A stretch of 64,000 bases of DNA from Sorangium aterium (GTDB lineage Bacteria; Myxococcota_A; Polyangia; Polyangiales; Polyangiaceae), in assembly GCF_028368935.1 (NCBI RefSeq), contig NZ_JAQNDK010000002.1, positions 1,550,001-1,614,000 on the forward strand, in the 5' to 3' direction. Position numbers and translations under genes: made by a program. Within the stretch, counting starts at the first letter, position 1. Every line of letters begins with the position of its first letter. Shown here piece after piece: positions 26,901-35,335 of the stretch. Below the pieces are notes generated by a model that worked only from the letters and a program-made list of their open reading frames with translations, had not been told where the DNA came from and ran no database searches.

Positions 26901-27538
26901 GCGGCGACGGCCTCGAGGAGCTCGCGCTCCAGCGCGAACCGCACGGGCAGGTCGAGCAGGAGCATCGGCAGCCCGAGCAGCGGGTGGCGCGAGCGGGCAT
27001 CGCCGTCGTCCGCGGCACGGGCGCGCTCGGCCGCGAGTCGCAGGACGATGGCGCGATCGGCGAGCCCCGCGTCGTCCAGCGCGGCGTCGAACGCGTGGGC
27101 GATGCGGTCGAGATCGGCCGGCGCGAGCGCGTCCGCCGCGACGCCGGAGAGCCGCACCTCCTCGAGCGTCCGCGCGACGGCGCGCGGGAGCCCGGGTCGA
27201 TCCGCGACGCGGGCGAAGCGGCCGAGCAACCCGTCCTGCGCGAGCCCGTCGATGGTGCGCGCGCAGAGGGCCTCGATGGCGAGCGCGCTGGCCGGGACGA
27301 GGCCGCGCTCCGCGAGCGCCGGCATCGCGAGCGCGGCGGCGAGGCGCCCCAGGGTGAGCCGGTGCCAGCCGAAGGTGGCGCGGCGACCGCGGATCGACGC
27401 GCGGGCGAGCTCGCTCACGGCCTCGACCGAGGCGCCGACGAGGAGCACGCGCTCCGCGGGGCGCCGGCGGCGCAGCCAACCCACGGCCCGATCGAGGCGG
27501 GCGGCGGCGCTGGGGGAGGTGATGACGGCGTGGGGCAC
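23939..27538 (-). CDS. AddB/RecB-type PD-(D/E)XK nuclease with Fe-S signature
   Basis: A 1199-residue protein like AddB, the helicase-fold/nuclease half of an AddAB-type recombination complex. The N-terminal half has a helicase-like fold without a GKT Walker A. The middle has FVPGLAERIFPQ, as in AddB/PcrA-like motifs. The C-terminal nuclease shows ACPYRFFL, LVHDVLYEVL, SIDLVERS and TDYKTGKA. Four Cys fit the AddB iron-sulfur pattern: one in ACPYR and three in GACAQCDYRPVCG. A Pro/Thr/Asn heptapeptide repeat is inserted at about residues 460-520. No AddA-type helicase gene is adjacent on either side. Start ATG at 27538. Confidence 0.85.
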   Translation of the reverse strand: MPHAVITSPSAAARLDRAVGWLRRRRPAERVLLVGASVEAVSELARASIRGRRATFGWHRLTLGRLAAALAMPALAERGLVPASALAIEALCARTIDGLAQDGLLGRFARVADRPGLPRAVARTLEEVRLSGVAADALAPADLDRIAHAFDAALDDAGLADRAIVLRLAAERARAADDGDARSRHPLLGLPMLLLDLPVRFALERELLEAVAARSPDALATVPAGDAASLRHLQAALRSPPRRVSLTAVSAAHDGAGAGNGVDDGDDDGAGDELPPVAPSTSLARLQEHLFDPLNDEAPGLGDEVEILSAPGESRECVELARIALREAAHGVPFERMAILLRAPEQYRAHLVEALRRAGIPAHFAQGSVQPDPAGRALLALLACAAEHLSASRFAEYLSLGQVPDATPAGEPPPAAPEADRWVPPDDDLFPELLRGSLDEAPPDDDMAGEDLGFDPPGKSFNPTTLNPGPTAPNPGPATLNPGPTAPNPGPTTLNPGPTAHPPDPTATTPDPTAHPPDPTAQGRDAPVHDGTLRAPRRWERILVDAAVIGGLDRWEARLSGFERELRLELARAPEDRDAARIARTLADLSALRAFALPLLAALPSPGERATFGEWQRRLSALATRALRRPERVLAVLAELAPMAHVGPVDLGEIRLCLSRRLTDLVLPPAARRDGRLFVSPIEGARGRSFDVVFVPGLAERIFPQKVVEDPILRDALRRAIAGGDSGLDTSDDRVARERLALRLAVGAARQRLVVSYPRVDMDQSRPRVPSFYGLELLRAAEGRLPGFGELERRAEQGGAARIGWPAPARPEDAIDAAEHDLALLETLFSLPEAQTVGTARYLLNANPHLARALRFRARRWIPGWTTADGLFKPIAEAREALAKHAFERRSFSPTALQHFAACPYRFFLYAVHKLAPRPAPEAIEELDPLQRGRLVHDVLYEVLVALRDAGKLPLGLPSLDEARAELDRALDRVAARYADELAPAIRRVWDDGIASVRADLREWLRRAAEDRDWEPIHFELSFGLPRRLAIRDPGSSDAPVELDCGVRLRGSIDLVERSVWGAMRATDYKTGKARAPRDAVVSGGGTLQPVLYALALEKLMPPGTQVESGRLYYCTSAGGFTEVPIYLDARARDAAAQVAGIIGDAIDKAALLPMPAEGACAQCDYRPVCGPYEELRTGKIKRRDIEPRRRLEQLRRLA
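25978..26157. repeat. 21-base minisatellite inside the AddB-like gene
   Basis: Nine units with a 21-base period are seen (TCGGA starts at 25981, 26002, 26023, 26044, 26065, 26086, then 26128 and 26149, with a variant near 26107). A typical unit is GTCGGACCGGGGTTGAGGGTC. It keeps the reading frame and encodes seven-residue repeats such as NPGPTTL. The copies at the left end (GGATCGGGGG) are a diverged subset. Confidence 0.9.
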
Positions 27539-27641
27539 GGGTGGCTCGAGAGGCGGCAGAGGCCGATGGGGGTTCGGTGGACGGCCCCGAAAGGGGTAAG
27601 GGGGACTAGCAGCTGGGCAGTCTGCCGCCGGCTGCCATCGC

Positions 27642-28568
27642 TCAGCTCAGGTCCGGGAGCACATCGGCGATCGATGCTGCGACGATGGCCCGTTCATGCC
27701 ACCGCTCCAGGATCTCAGGATCCTTCTCGGCCAGGATGCGCCCACGCGCGGCGTCCGGCACGGCGATGCCGCGGACCCGGAGCGCGGTCAGCACGGCACG
27801 CGCCGCCTCCTCCGCGCGCCCCTCGTCACGACCTTCCTTCCGCTCCTCGGCGCGGAGCTTCTGCTCGTACTCCTTGAACCACGCCCGGATCTCTGCGCTC
27901 ACATCGTCCTCCTCGTCGGTCGTCGGCTCCTGGATTCCGTGCCGGAAGTGTACCAGCAGCGGCGTGGCGACGCTCTTCTCCCAGGTATCGTCTGGCAGTG
28001 CCGCCAGATCCGTCAGTGCCTCGCGCAAGCGGCGGCCCGAGCCGAGCAGCCGCAGCAGCAGCGTCGTACGCGTCCGGGGCAGCTCCGCGAGCACCACCAC
28101 CCGCATCATTAGGCCCGGTACGGCGTGGTAGACGCCGGCTTGCACCGGCTCGCACCGGTAGGCGTCGAGCACCGTCTCAGGACGCCCGGGGCCGATGACG
28201 ACCAGCGCAGGGAAGGCGACCGCCGGCTGCGGCGGCGTGTCCGTGTCCTCGTCCGGCGCAACGGAGCGCGCTGCAGAGCGGGCGCGGCGCTCGAGCTCGT
28301 GGTGCCACGTGAGCTGCTTGCGCAGGCATTGCCGGACCTGACGAAGGCTCGGCGTGCCGTGGAACGGCTCGAACAGGCTCGGTTCCGCCGAGAGCTCGCC
28401 GAGCAGGCCCATGGCGGCGCGCTCGGACGCCCGCGCGGGATCAGGCACGCTGTAGACATCGATCTTCTGTGTCGCCGCCAGCACCTCGACCTCGGTCTCG
28501 GCCGCCGAGACGAGGCTCAGCCCGTCCCGCAGCAAGCTCTTGGTGAACTGGTCGGAGCGGTTGTGCAT
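27642..28568 (-). CDS. Rpn/PD-(D/E)XK transposase-like family protein
   Basis: A 308-residue soluble protein. The N-terminal part (DQFTKSLLRDGLSLVSAAET, then QKIDVYSVPDP) looks like the first part of the Rpn / PD-(D/E)XK 'transposase-like' fold, with the Asp of KIDVY at the catalytic position. A core with LPRTRTTLLLRLLG follows. The C-terminal tail (EGRDEGRAEEAARAVLTAL, then GRILAEKDPEILERWHERA) matches the helical repeat ends of that superfamily. Rpn proteins promote DNA breakage and RecA-independent recombination; many homologues are degenerate. A role is inferred only from the family. It is 103 bases upstream of the AddB-like gene on the same strand. Confidence 0.65.
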   Translation of the reverse strand: MHNRSDQFTKSLLRDGLSLVSAAETEVEVLAATQKIDVYSVPDPARASERAAMGLLGELSAEPSLFEPFHGTPSLRQVRQCLRKQLTWHHELERRARSAARSVAPDEDTDTPPQPAVAFPALVVIGPGRPETVLDAYRCEPVQAGVYHAVPGLMMRVVVLAELPRTRTTLLLRLLGSGRRLREALTDLAALPDDTWEKSVATPLLVHFRHGIQEPTTDEEDDVSAEIRAWFKEYEQKLRAEERKEGRDEGRAEEAARAVLTALRVRGIAVPDAARGRILAEKDPEILERWHERAIVAASIADVLPDLS

Positions 28569-28786
28569 TGGCGCGCGACTCTAATTCATCATCGCGGCAT
28601 GTCCAGCTTTGTTCGGCGCGAAGGGGCGAATCGGAGGGCGACGATTTGCGCTGCGAAAGTAGAGCGGTGCACGTAATGCAGCAGGAGAGGCATGCGCTTA
28701 CCGGCAAGGAGAGCCAGTCGTGTGCAAATCGTTGTAGGTCGCGTGAGACTTCCGCTCGACTCGGCGGGATGAGCGCGACGCCCGGC

Positions 28787-29251
28787 TCAGGGCCTTCCAG
28801 GCCAGTACCTCACGACCACGTGACAGTCGCCGACCTGCCAGCCTTTCGCGGCATCCCAGCGCAGCTTGAACACCTCCCCGCTGGCGTCGAACTCGTCATC
28901 GTATTCGCCTGCGTCGAGCTGCAGCAGCTCCGCATCCGGGCCTGCGCGGCGGAAGGCCACCACCTGGAGCCGCGCGCTGTCGCCGGGCGAGTAGCGGAGC
29001 GAGGCCTCCGAGAACGCCCCGAGCTCCGTCAATGGCGCTCCCACCTTGGTGCAGCCTCTCTTCGTGAACGGCTGCAGCTCCCCTATCTCCGGAAAGCCAG
29101 CGACGCGGACGGATGGCTTAAGGAACCATCCGAGCGCAAAGGAAACGACGGCGACGCCGAGGACCAGGAGGTAGCGCAGTCTTGCGGATTGGAAGGAGGT
29201 ATGCACGTCTTGTCCGGATCGGCTCAGGGCGCCTCGGCCAGTGGGATCCAC
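28787..29251 (-). CDS. Small membrane-anchored protein, unknown function
   Basis: A 154-residue protein with one membrane segment near residues 27-46 (YLLVLGVAVVSFALGWFL) and a C-terminal domain of about 105 residues. The domain has two Cys (RGCTKVG and GDCHVVV), alternating beta strands (ASLRYSPGDSARLQVVAF) and acidic turns. An internal GTG after about 15 codons would give a shorter cytosolic tail. The soluble part would face the periplasm. No family is recognised. It lies just downstream of the P450 on the opposite end, 36 bases from its stop, on the same strand. Confidence 0.6.
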   Translation of the reverse strand: MDPTGRGALSRSGQDVHTSFQSARLRYLLVLGVAVVSFALGWFLKPSVRVAGFPEIGELQPFTKRGCTKVGAPLTELGAFSEASLRYSPGDSARLQVVAFRRAGPDAELLQLDAGEYDDEFDASGEVFKLRWDAAKGWQVGDCHVVVRYWPGRP

Positions 29252-29286
29252 CCCAGCATTGCCCCGGAACGAGGCTCGATGGAACG

Positions 29287-30735
29287 TCAGCGGCGGCGGG
29301 GGGTGAAACGGACGAACAGCCCTTCCGGCTTCATCGTGAACCCGAGGAGCTCCTTCACGGGCCGCGCCGGGTCGACCAGCGATACATCGAAGTCGCGCGC
29401 GACCATGGCGCCCACCATCGCGCTCTCGACCATCGAGAGCGCGCGCCCGGGGCAGACCCGCGGGCCGCTGCCGAAGGCCAGGGCGGCGCGCGGATCGTGC
29501 TTGCCGGCGCCCGCCGGCCGCGGGGTCAGCCAGCGCTCCGGGACGAACGAGGCCGCGTCGTGGAAGTGCTCCTCCTTCAGGCCGATCTGCCGCGTCAGCA
29601 GGATCATCCGCGCTCCCGCCGCGAGCCGCAGCGGGCCGACGACCGTGTCCGCACAGGCCTCGATGAACAGGATCGGCGCGGCGGACTTCAGGCGCAGGGT
29701 CTCCTGCACGACCGCGCCGATCGTGCGCAGCCGCTGCGCGTGCTCCGGGCTCTCGGGCAGGTCCACGTCACCCAGCTCAGCGTCGACCTCGGCCCGCATC
29801 CGCGCCTGTACGTCGGGGCGCAGGGCCATGAAGTGGAGCATCCAGGCCATCGTGTCGGCCGTCGTGTCCTCGCCGGCGAGCAGCAGCGTGAGCACGTTGC
29901 CGAGCACCTCCTGCTCCGACAGCCGCGCCTTCGGGTCGTCGGCGTCGCGCGCCACGAGAAGCGCCTCGAGCAGCGAGCGAGGCGCCGCGGCCCGCGCCGG
30001 ATCCCTGTCGAGCTCCGCGCGCGCCGTCCGGAGGATGTCCAGCATCCGCGTGCGCACCTCCGAGAGCGCCTGATCGAGCGCCCGATCCGCGGGCAGCTTG
30101 ACGTGCCGCCAGTACGGAAATGGCGCGAAGATGCGGCGGTTGAGCGACGCGAAGACCGTCTCGAGCTGGTGCGACAGGGGGTCGGTGCCGCGCTCGATGA
30201 GGTTCATGTCGAGGCCGAACGCCACGGCGGTGGTGACATCCACCGTGTAACGGGCGAGGTCTCGCCGCGCGTCGACCGGCGCGCCCCGCGCGGCCGACGC
30301 GCGCCATCGTTCCCGGAGCCGGCGGGTGATCGTGGAGAGCGTGCCGTGGCTCTCGCGCAGCTGCCCGGGGGTGAACGCGCTCATCACGAGCCGCCGCTGC
30401 CGCGTCCACTGGTCGCCCTCGGCCGAGAAGACGCCGCCGAAGCCCATCTCGTCGATGAGCTCCTGCAGCGGGCTCCAGCGACGGAACTCCTTCGGCCGCT
30501 CGCGCAGGATGCGCTGGACGAGCTCGGCGCTGCCGACGACGACGACCGGCGTGCGGCCGAGCCGGAAGGTGTAGAGATCACCGTACTTGCGGTTCCAGCC
30601 CTCGAGCGTGAGGTGGAACTGGGTCGGCCGGATCTCGAGAAGGTTGCCGAGGAGCGGCAGCCTCCGCGGCCCTGGCAGCGTCGATAGATCGCTCACGCCC
30701 GCTGCGGGGGCGGCTTCTGCTCTGGCGGTCTCCAT
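29287..30735 (-). CDS. Cytochrome P450
   Basis: A 482-residue P450 starting at the ATG at 30735, which has AAAGGAGACC directly before it; the frame stays open upstream to 31005 but that part is a copied fragment of another gene. It has the I-helix oxygen motif LAGEDTTADT, the ExxR motif ETLRL, and the haem loop FGSGPRVCPGR with thiolate Cys C428. The N-terminal PGPRRLPLLGNLLEI resembles soluble bacterial members of the CYP102/CYP110-like branch. It oxidises a lipophilic substrate using separate electron donors, none adjacent. It could belong to secondary metabolism, but no biosynthetic cluster is visible here. Confidence 0.93.
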   Translation of the reverse strand: METARAEAAPAAGVSDLSTLPGPRRLPLLGNLLEIRPTQFHLTLEGWNRKYGDLYTFRLGRTPVVVVGSAELVQRILRERPKEFRRWSPLQELIDEMGFGGVFSAEGDQWTRQRRLVMSAFTPGQLRESHGTLSTITRRLRERWRASAARGAPVDARRDLARYTVDVTTAVAFGLDMNLIERGTDPLSHQLETVFASLNRRIFAPFPYWRHVKLPADRALDQALSEVRTRMLDILRTARAELDRDPARAAAPRSLLEALLVARDADDPKARLSEQEVLGNVLTLLLAGEDTTADTMAWMLHFMALRPDVQARMRAEVDAELGDVDLPESPEHAQRLRTIGAVVQETLRLKSAAPILFIEACADTVVGPLRLAAGARMILLTRQIGLKEEHFHDAASFVPERWLTPRPAGAGKHDPRAALAFGSGPRVCPGRALSMVESAMVGAMVARDFDVSLVDPARPVKELLGFTMKPEGLFVRFTPRRR

Positions 30736-31488
30736 GGTCTCCTTTCGAGAGAGCGAAAGCGCCCAGCGCTGGCGCCGCCGCGGATCGGGGTACAACGTAG
30801 CTCGTCCTGACGTGGGCGTGGGCGCTCGCCGCCGCGCCGCCTTCGTCACGCGCCGGCATCGCGAGCGCGGCGGCGAGGCAGCCGGCATCGCGAGCGCGGC
30901 GGCGAGGCGCCCCTGGGCGAGCCGGCGCGTGACGAAGGCGGCGCGGCGGCCGCGGATCGACCGGCGGGCGAGCTCCCCGACGGCCGCTGCCACGCCCGCG
31001 GTCATCCGCTATACTGGCCGTGTGATGATGTGCGATGCCGCGGCCGGGCAGCCTCTCCGCCCGTTGCTGGACCGCCATGCCACGAGCCCGCCTGCCGCGA
31101 GCTCAACCGCGCTTACATCGCCAGCACCGCAGAGCGCTTCGCCCTGCCGGCCCGGGTGACGCCGGCGTCCTGAGACGCCGCCGGGCCGGCGGGTCTCCCT
31201 GGGAGAGCGCGCGAGGGCCGCGACCGCGGCGCCATGCCCTCCCCGGAACGGAGCGAACGTCCGCGCCGTCCCCTCCAGCGGGGATCGCCCCGACGAGATT
31301 CCCCCGCTCGCGCGCCATTCCAGGACTCCCCGCGACGCCCCGCGGCCGACTCGCGCGCTCGCGGAGCATGGCGCTGGCACTGCGCTTGTTATGCCCCCCG
31401 CGCGCCCGCGGGTCCGAGCGGCGCCGAACCGCGGGCGCCTCCGCAATCCGCCGCTCTAGACACCATTTCTGGACGGAAAGGTTGCAGT
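30736..31488. other. Intergenic region between divergent P450 and protease genes
   Basis: About 750 bases without an intact gene. At 30828-30950 a perfect 30-bp inverted repeat lies, with the loop and right side matching part of the AddB-like gene. The rest (31010-31488) has no supported frame and must hold the protease promoter; GGAAAGGT lies just before its ATG. Confidence 0.6.
30828..30950. repeat. Perfect 30-bp inverted repeat enclosing a tandem repeat
   Basis: The left arm at 30828-30857 (beginning GCCGCCGCGCCGCC) has its exact reverse complement at 30921-30950, with a 63-base spacer. The spacer holds a 28-base direct repeat at 30852-30879 and 30881-30908 (beginning GCCGGCATCGCGAGCGC). 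This text matches the AddB-like gene around 27320-27400, so the hairpin is built from a copied and partly inverted gene fragment. Confidence 0.9.
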
Positions 31489-32442
31489 ATGAAGAATGCC
31501 ATCCCGATCGCGATCCTGTGCCTCGGCGGGCTCGGCTGCGCGGACGCACCTCCCGGGGGCGACGGCGAGCAGCCATTGCTCACGTCCCGACAGCGCATCA
31601 TTGGAGGCGCTGTGGACACGACGCACGCCTATGTCGTGGGCGTGGGCAATCGGAACCGGGCGTACTGCAGCGGGACCGTGATCTCGCGGCGCACCGTGAT
31701 CACGGCGGGACACTGCCACGGCGCGCTCACGCGCGTCTTCTTCGGCCCGACCCTCGGCCGGCGGTCGGAGAGCGCGCGGATCCAGGCGTCGAGGAGGCAC
31801 CCCGCCTTCAATCCCGCAACCCTCGAGAACGACCTCACCCTCATCCAGCTGGAGAGCGACGCGCCCGTGCAGCCCGCGCCGCTCCTTCGCGAATCGATGG
31901 AAAATACCACCTGGTACGTCGGGCCGGACTACACCTTTGTCGGTTACGGTGTTTCCGACGGCGTCGCGGGGACGGGGTTCGGCATGCGCCGCGCCGTGAC
32001 GTTCCCCATCCTGGCGGTCGGCCCGGCCCAGGTCGGCGGGACGCCGGGGACGATCGACGCGACCCAGTTCTATTACCAGGTTCCCGACATGAACACGTGC
32101 GCCGGCGACTCCGGAGGTCCGGCGTTCCTCCTGCGCGGGGGCGTCGAGCGCCACGCCGGCGTGACCTCGTTCGGTGACGACCCCTGCACGCTGGACGGGG
32201 TGCAGGCGCGCACCGATCTCGACCAGATAGTCCGCTTCATCCAGCCGACGATCGACGAGTTCGAAGCGGACAACCCGTGCCGCGCGGACGGCCTCTGCGA
32301 GGCGGCGTGTGATGTCGGCCCCGAGATCGTCGACCCCGATTGCGCCGATCTCCACTGCGGCGCAGATGGGGTGTGCGCCCTCGCCTGCGTGTCCCCGCCC
32401 GACCCGGACTGCGCGCTCCGCGCCGGCGTGCAGGTGCGATGA
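31489..32442 (+). CDS. Trypsin-like serine protease, lipoprotein
   Basis: A 317-residue precursor. A short signal peptide ends in GGLGC (C17), giving a probable lipoprotein. The chymotrypsin-fold domain begins at the RIIGGA activation site (about 36-41) and has the full triad: H75 in TAGHC, D115 in ENDLTLI and S208 in GDSGGP. After the protease domain a Cys-rich tail (about 265-315) has repeated PDC and ADG-x-CA motifs, like the small EGF/disulfide modules of myxobacterial exported proteins. It is probably exposed at the cell surface. The neighbour on the right is convergent, 55 bases away. Confidence 0.92.
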   Translation: MKNAIPIAILCLGGLGCADAPPGGDGEQPLLTSRQRIIGGAVDTTHAYVVGVGNRNRAYCSGTVISRRTVITAGHCHGALTRVFFGPTLGRRSESARIQASRRHPAFNPATLENDLTLIQLESDAPVQPAPLLRESMENTTWYVGPDYTFVGYGVSDGVAGTGFGMRRAVTFPILAVGPAQVGGTPGTIDATQFYYQVPDMNTCAGDSGGPAFLLRGGVERHAGVTSFGDDPCTLDGVQARTDLDQIVRFIQPTIDEFEADNPCRADGLCEAACDVGPEIVDPDCADLHCGADGVCALACVSPPDPDCALRAGVQVR

Positions 32443-32497
32443 CGGGACAGGTGAACGCCAGCGGGCGCCGGCCGCGCGCCGCCCTGCGAGGCGGAGC

Positions 32498-35335
32498 TCA
32501 GGGCGTGTCGGCCGGGTCCGCCGGGTCGCTGCCGGCGCTGCGCTCGTCGCCGTCGAGGGAGCCGTCCTCGTCGCGATCGACGCCGATGCGGTAGCCCGAG
32601 CCCGGCGGCGCACACGTGTAGGTCAGGGGTCGCCCCGTGGCGAGGGCGATCTGGCGGAGCACCGCGTCCGGGATCGGCGGCAGCGCCGTCCGGTCGGCGA
32701 CGAACTGCCCTGCTCCGGTGTGAAGAAAGCCGATCTCCTGCGAGGTCAGGTGGCTCTTCGCCACGAGATCACACTCGCCGGCGTCCGCCCTGGCGATCAG
32801 GAGATCGATCCGCGGAGCGGCGGCGGCCTGGTTGCCGGGCGTGAGCGTGACCTGCTGGCCGACGATCGGCGCAACGTTCGAGTCGAAGGCGAGCAGGAAC
32901 GACTCGATCTGTCGGCGGACCGCGTCGCCCGCCGGCGAGTCCGGCAGGCCGTTCGGGTTGTCAGGGAAGGTGCCGAACTGGTTGGTGAAGCCGGTGAACG
33001 GCGAGAAGCCCATTCCGCGAAAGAACCGGAACAGCGTGTCGAAGCTCCCGTCGTGCAGGAAGCCGAACCCCCGCACCTGGTCTCCCTTGGGGTCGTTGTC
33101 GCCGGGCAGGATGCCGAACAGCGGGGCGGCCATCCCGAACATCCCGACCTTCTGGTACATGTTGCGCAGGTGCGGCGTCTTGATGAGCTGCGGCTGGAAG
33201 TCGAACGTCATGTTGCCGTTCGTTCCAAAGAAGCCTGGCTTGTCGACGCCGGGATTGCCCTCCGGGTCGAGGACGTGACAGCCATTGCAGATGGCGGTGC
33301 CGTCCAGGTTGCCGCTCACGAAGGTGTCGCGCCCGGCCTGCTGATCGGGCGTGAGTGAGTTGTCGAGACGGCGGATCGGGTTGGGCGGATAGGTCACCTG
33401 CAGGATGAAGTCCGCGAACGCCTCCATGGAGGCGGCCGGGATCGGGCCGCTCCGGCCGAGGAGGTCGGTGAAGCCGGCCTGGAACTTCATGAACGCGGCG
33501 CGCTCGTCGAACGAGCCGCTGTCCGGCTGCGCGGTGGGCGCGTCGTTGCCGCCCGTGCGATCGCCGCGCCAGTGCATGGGGCCGTGGTTGGCCATGCCGC
33601 GCAGGCTCTGGGTCGTTGTCGGGCCCTTCATCGGGTGGAACTGCCGGGGCATCGGCTGCTGCGTGAAGAGGTTGAGCAGCGGTCCGACGAAGGGGCCCGG
33701 GTTGGTCGTGACCGGCTCGTCGGGATTGCCGAGATCCCACCCGAGGCTGTCGAAGTCGCCGAAGATATGGCAGCTCGCGCACGAGGAGTCGCCGTGCGCC
33801 GAGCTCGATCGCGCGTCGTAGAGGAAGCGCCGCCCGAGCGTGACGCCCGGCGGCTCGGGGCTGTACATCGCGACGTGCGCCGTCTCGGCCCGGGTCGCGG
33901 TGTCGACGATCGAGATGGAGTTGTCGAAGCGGGTCAGCACGAACAGCTGGCCTCGCGCCTCGTCGAGCGCGAGCCCCGACGGGCCGCCGCCGCTCACCTC
34001 GATGTGGTCGGCCGCGTCGGGCACGAACGTGTCGCCCTCGAGCGCGGCCGTGCCGAGCACGCCGACCTTGCTCGAGCCGAGCGCGGCCACGTAGAGCGTC
34101 GCGCCGTCGCTCGTGACGGCCATGTCGACCGGCTGGGCCAGGCTCGCCTCGCTCTCGGCGTTCGGCGTCGGGGCGCAGCAGACCGAGTAATCGATGTGCT
34201 TGTTGAGGTGCCGCGGCGCGACGCGCGGGGGGGCATTGCCGGGGCGGAGCACGGTGATCCGGCTCTCGTGGAGGTGGCCCCGCAGGCTCTGCCCGGCAAA
34301 GGCGCCGGGGCCCTCGAACCGCTGCTCGTTCCGCGCGTCGGTGTTGGAGACGTAGACCTTCCCGTTCACCGGGTTGACGACCATGTTGAAGAGGATCGTC
34401 CCGACGCCGGCGAAATGGCCCGAGGGCCCGGCGATCGGCCTCGGGGGGTTCGCCATCGCGTTGATGGCGAACACGTCCTTGTCAGGCAGCGAGAGCCGCA
34501 CCTTCTCGTCCCAGGTGCGGCCGATCTCGTCGACCCAGCGCGCGCCGTCGAACTTCACGATGAGGCTGACCTCGGGCGCCGGGTCGCCGAACGCGTTGGT
34601 CATCGGGCCCGGCGAGCCGCCGTTCGCCGCGCCGCCGTCGGGCACGAGCAGCTCGGTGACGACGGTGCTCCGGTTGCCCGAGTGGAAGCCGGCGGCGTAG
34701 ACGCGCGCGCCGTCGGGCGTGGCGGCGAGCGCGCGCGGCGTGTCGGCGAAGAGGGTGAGGATCGCGAGCGGCTCGCCGCCGAGCGACGGGCCCAGGTGGT
34801 TCGCGTCGAACACCCAGACGTCGGCCCGGCCCACGCCCGGCGTGGTGAGCTGCGGATCGTTCGGGTTGTTCTGGCCGCGGTGCGCCGCCGTGATGAAGGC
34901 GCGGCGCCGCCCGGGGCCGGCAAACACGAGGTCTCTCGGCTCATCACCCACGAGCAGCGTGCGCTCGACGCGGCCGCCGTATCCGCCAGGGGACAGCTCG
35001 ACGACGCTGACGCTGTCGGACAGGTGGTTCACGACCCACACCTCGGTGTCGCTCCGCGCCGCCACGGCGACGGGATCCAGCCCGACCGGTATCGAGCTCC
35101 GGTGGACCAGCGCGCCGTGATGGACGCGGAAGACCTCGAGGCGGCCATCCGGCGTGTTGAGCGCGAAGAGCAGGTTTCCGCTGGGAGAGAGCGCGAGCGG
35201 GCGCACCTGCCCGCTCTCGAAGAGCGTATAAGACGACCCGGCCAGGGCGGGGGCGCTGGCCGCGAGGACAAGAGACGACGCCGCGGCGGACAAAAGACCG
35301 CCAGCGACCCTTCGCAGGGCGAATGGTGACTGCAT
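32498..35335 (-). CDS. Beta-propeller / di-haem cytochrome c peroxidase-like exported protein
   Basis: A 945-residue protein with a Sec signal peptide (AAASSLVLAASAPALAG) and a strong GAGGAGG ribosome binding site. The N-terminal half is a YVTN-type beta propeller (for example VRPLALSPSGNLLFALN and DPVAVAARSDTEVWVVN). The C-terminal half holds two CxxCH haem motifs, CASCH near residue 519 and CNGCH near 683. Segments like MauG/CcpA-type peroxidases follow (PHLRNMYQKVGMFG and FGFLHDGSFDTLFRFF). It ends in a Thr/Pro-Asp tail with DRDEDGSLDGDE, a calcium-binding-type motif. It probably works in periplasmic or surface electron transfer. The substrate is unknown. Confidence 0.88.
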   Translation of the reverse strand: MQSPFALRRVAGGLLSAAASSLVLAASAPALAGSSYTLFESGQVRPLALSPSGNLLFALNTPDGRLEVFRVHHGALVHRSSIPVGLDPVAVAARSDTEVWVVNHLSDSVSVVELSPGGYGGRVERTLLVGDEPRDLVFAGPGRRRAFITAAHRGQNNPNDPQLTTPGVGRADVWVFDANHLGPSLGGEPLAILTLFADTPRALAATPDGARVYAAGFHSGNRSTVVTELLVPDGGAANGGSPGPMTNAFGDPAPEVSLIVKFDGARWVDEIGRTWDEKVRLSLPDKDVFAINAMANPPRPIAGPSGHFAGVGTILFNMVVNPVNGKVYVSNTDARNEQRFEGPGAFAGQSLRGHLHESRITVLRPGNAPPRVAPRHLNKHIDYSVCCAPTPNAESEASLAQPVDMAVTSDGATLYVAALGSSKVGVLGTAALEGDTFVPDAADHIEVSGGGPSGLALDEARGQLFVLTRFDNSISIVDTATRAETAHVAMYSPEPPGVTLGRRFLYDARSSSAHGDSSCASCHIFGDFDSLGWDLGNPDEPVTTNPGPFVGPLLNLFTQQPMPRQFHPMKGPTTTQSLRGMANHGPMHWRGDRTGGNDAPTAQPDSGSFDERAAFMKFQAGFTDLLGRSGPIPAASMEAFADFILQVTYPPNPIRRLDNSLTPDQQAGRDTFVSGNLDGTAICNGCHVLDPEGNPGVDKPGFFGTNGNMTFDFQPQLIKTPHLRNMYQKVGMFGMAAPLFGILPGDNDPKGDQVRGFGFLHDGSFDTLFRFFRGMGFSPFTGFTNQFGTFPDNPNGLPDSPAGDAVRRQIESFLLAFDSNVAPIVGQQVTLTPGNQAAAAPRIDLLIARADAGECDLVAKSHLTSQEIGFLHTGAGQFVADRTALPPIPDAVLRQIALATGRPLTYTCAPPGSGYRIGVDRDEDGSLDGDERSAGSDPADPADTP

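Noticed and set aside
23924-27877. A 1317-codon plus-strand open frame opposite the AddB-like gene
   Set aside because: Antisense shadow; the minus strand holds all nuclease motifs in order.
29182-30687. Plus-strand 501-codon frame over the P450
   Set aside because: Antisense shadow; the P450 haem, ExxR and I-helix motifs are on the minus strand.
30736-31005. Extension of the P450 frame to 31005
   Set aside because: The added text is a copied fragment of the AddB-like gene, and a strong AAAGGAG lies before the ATG at 30735.
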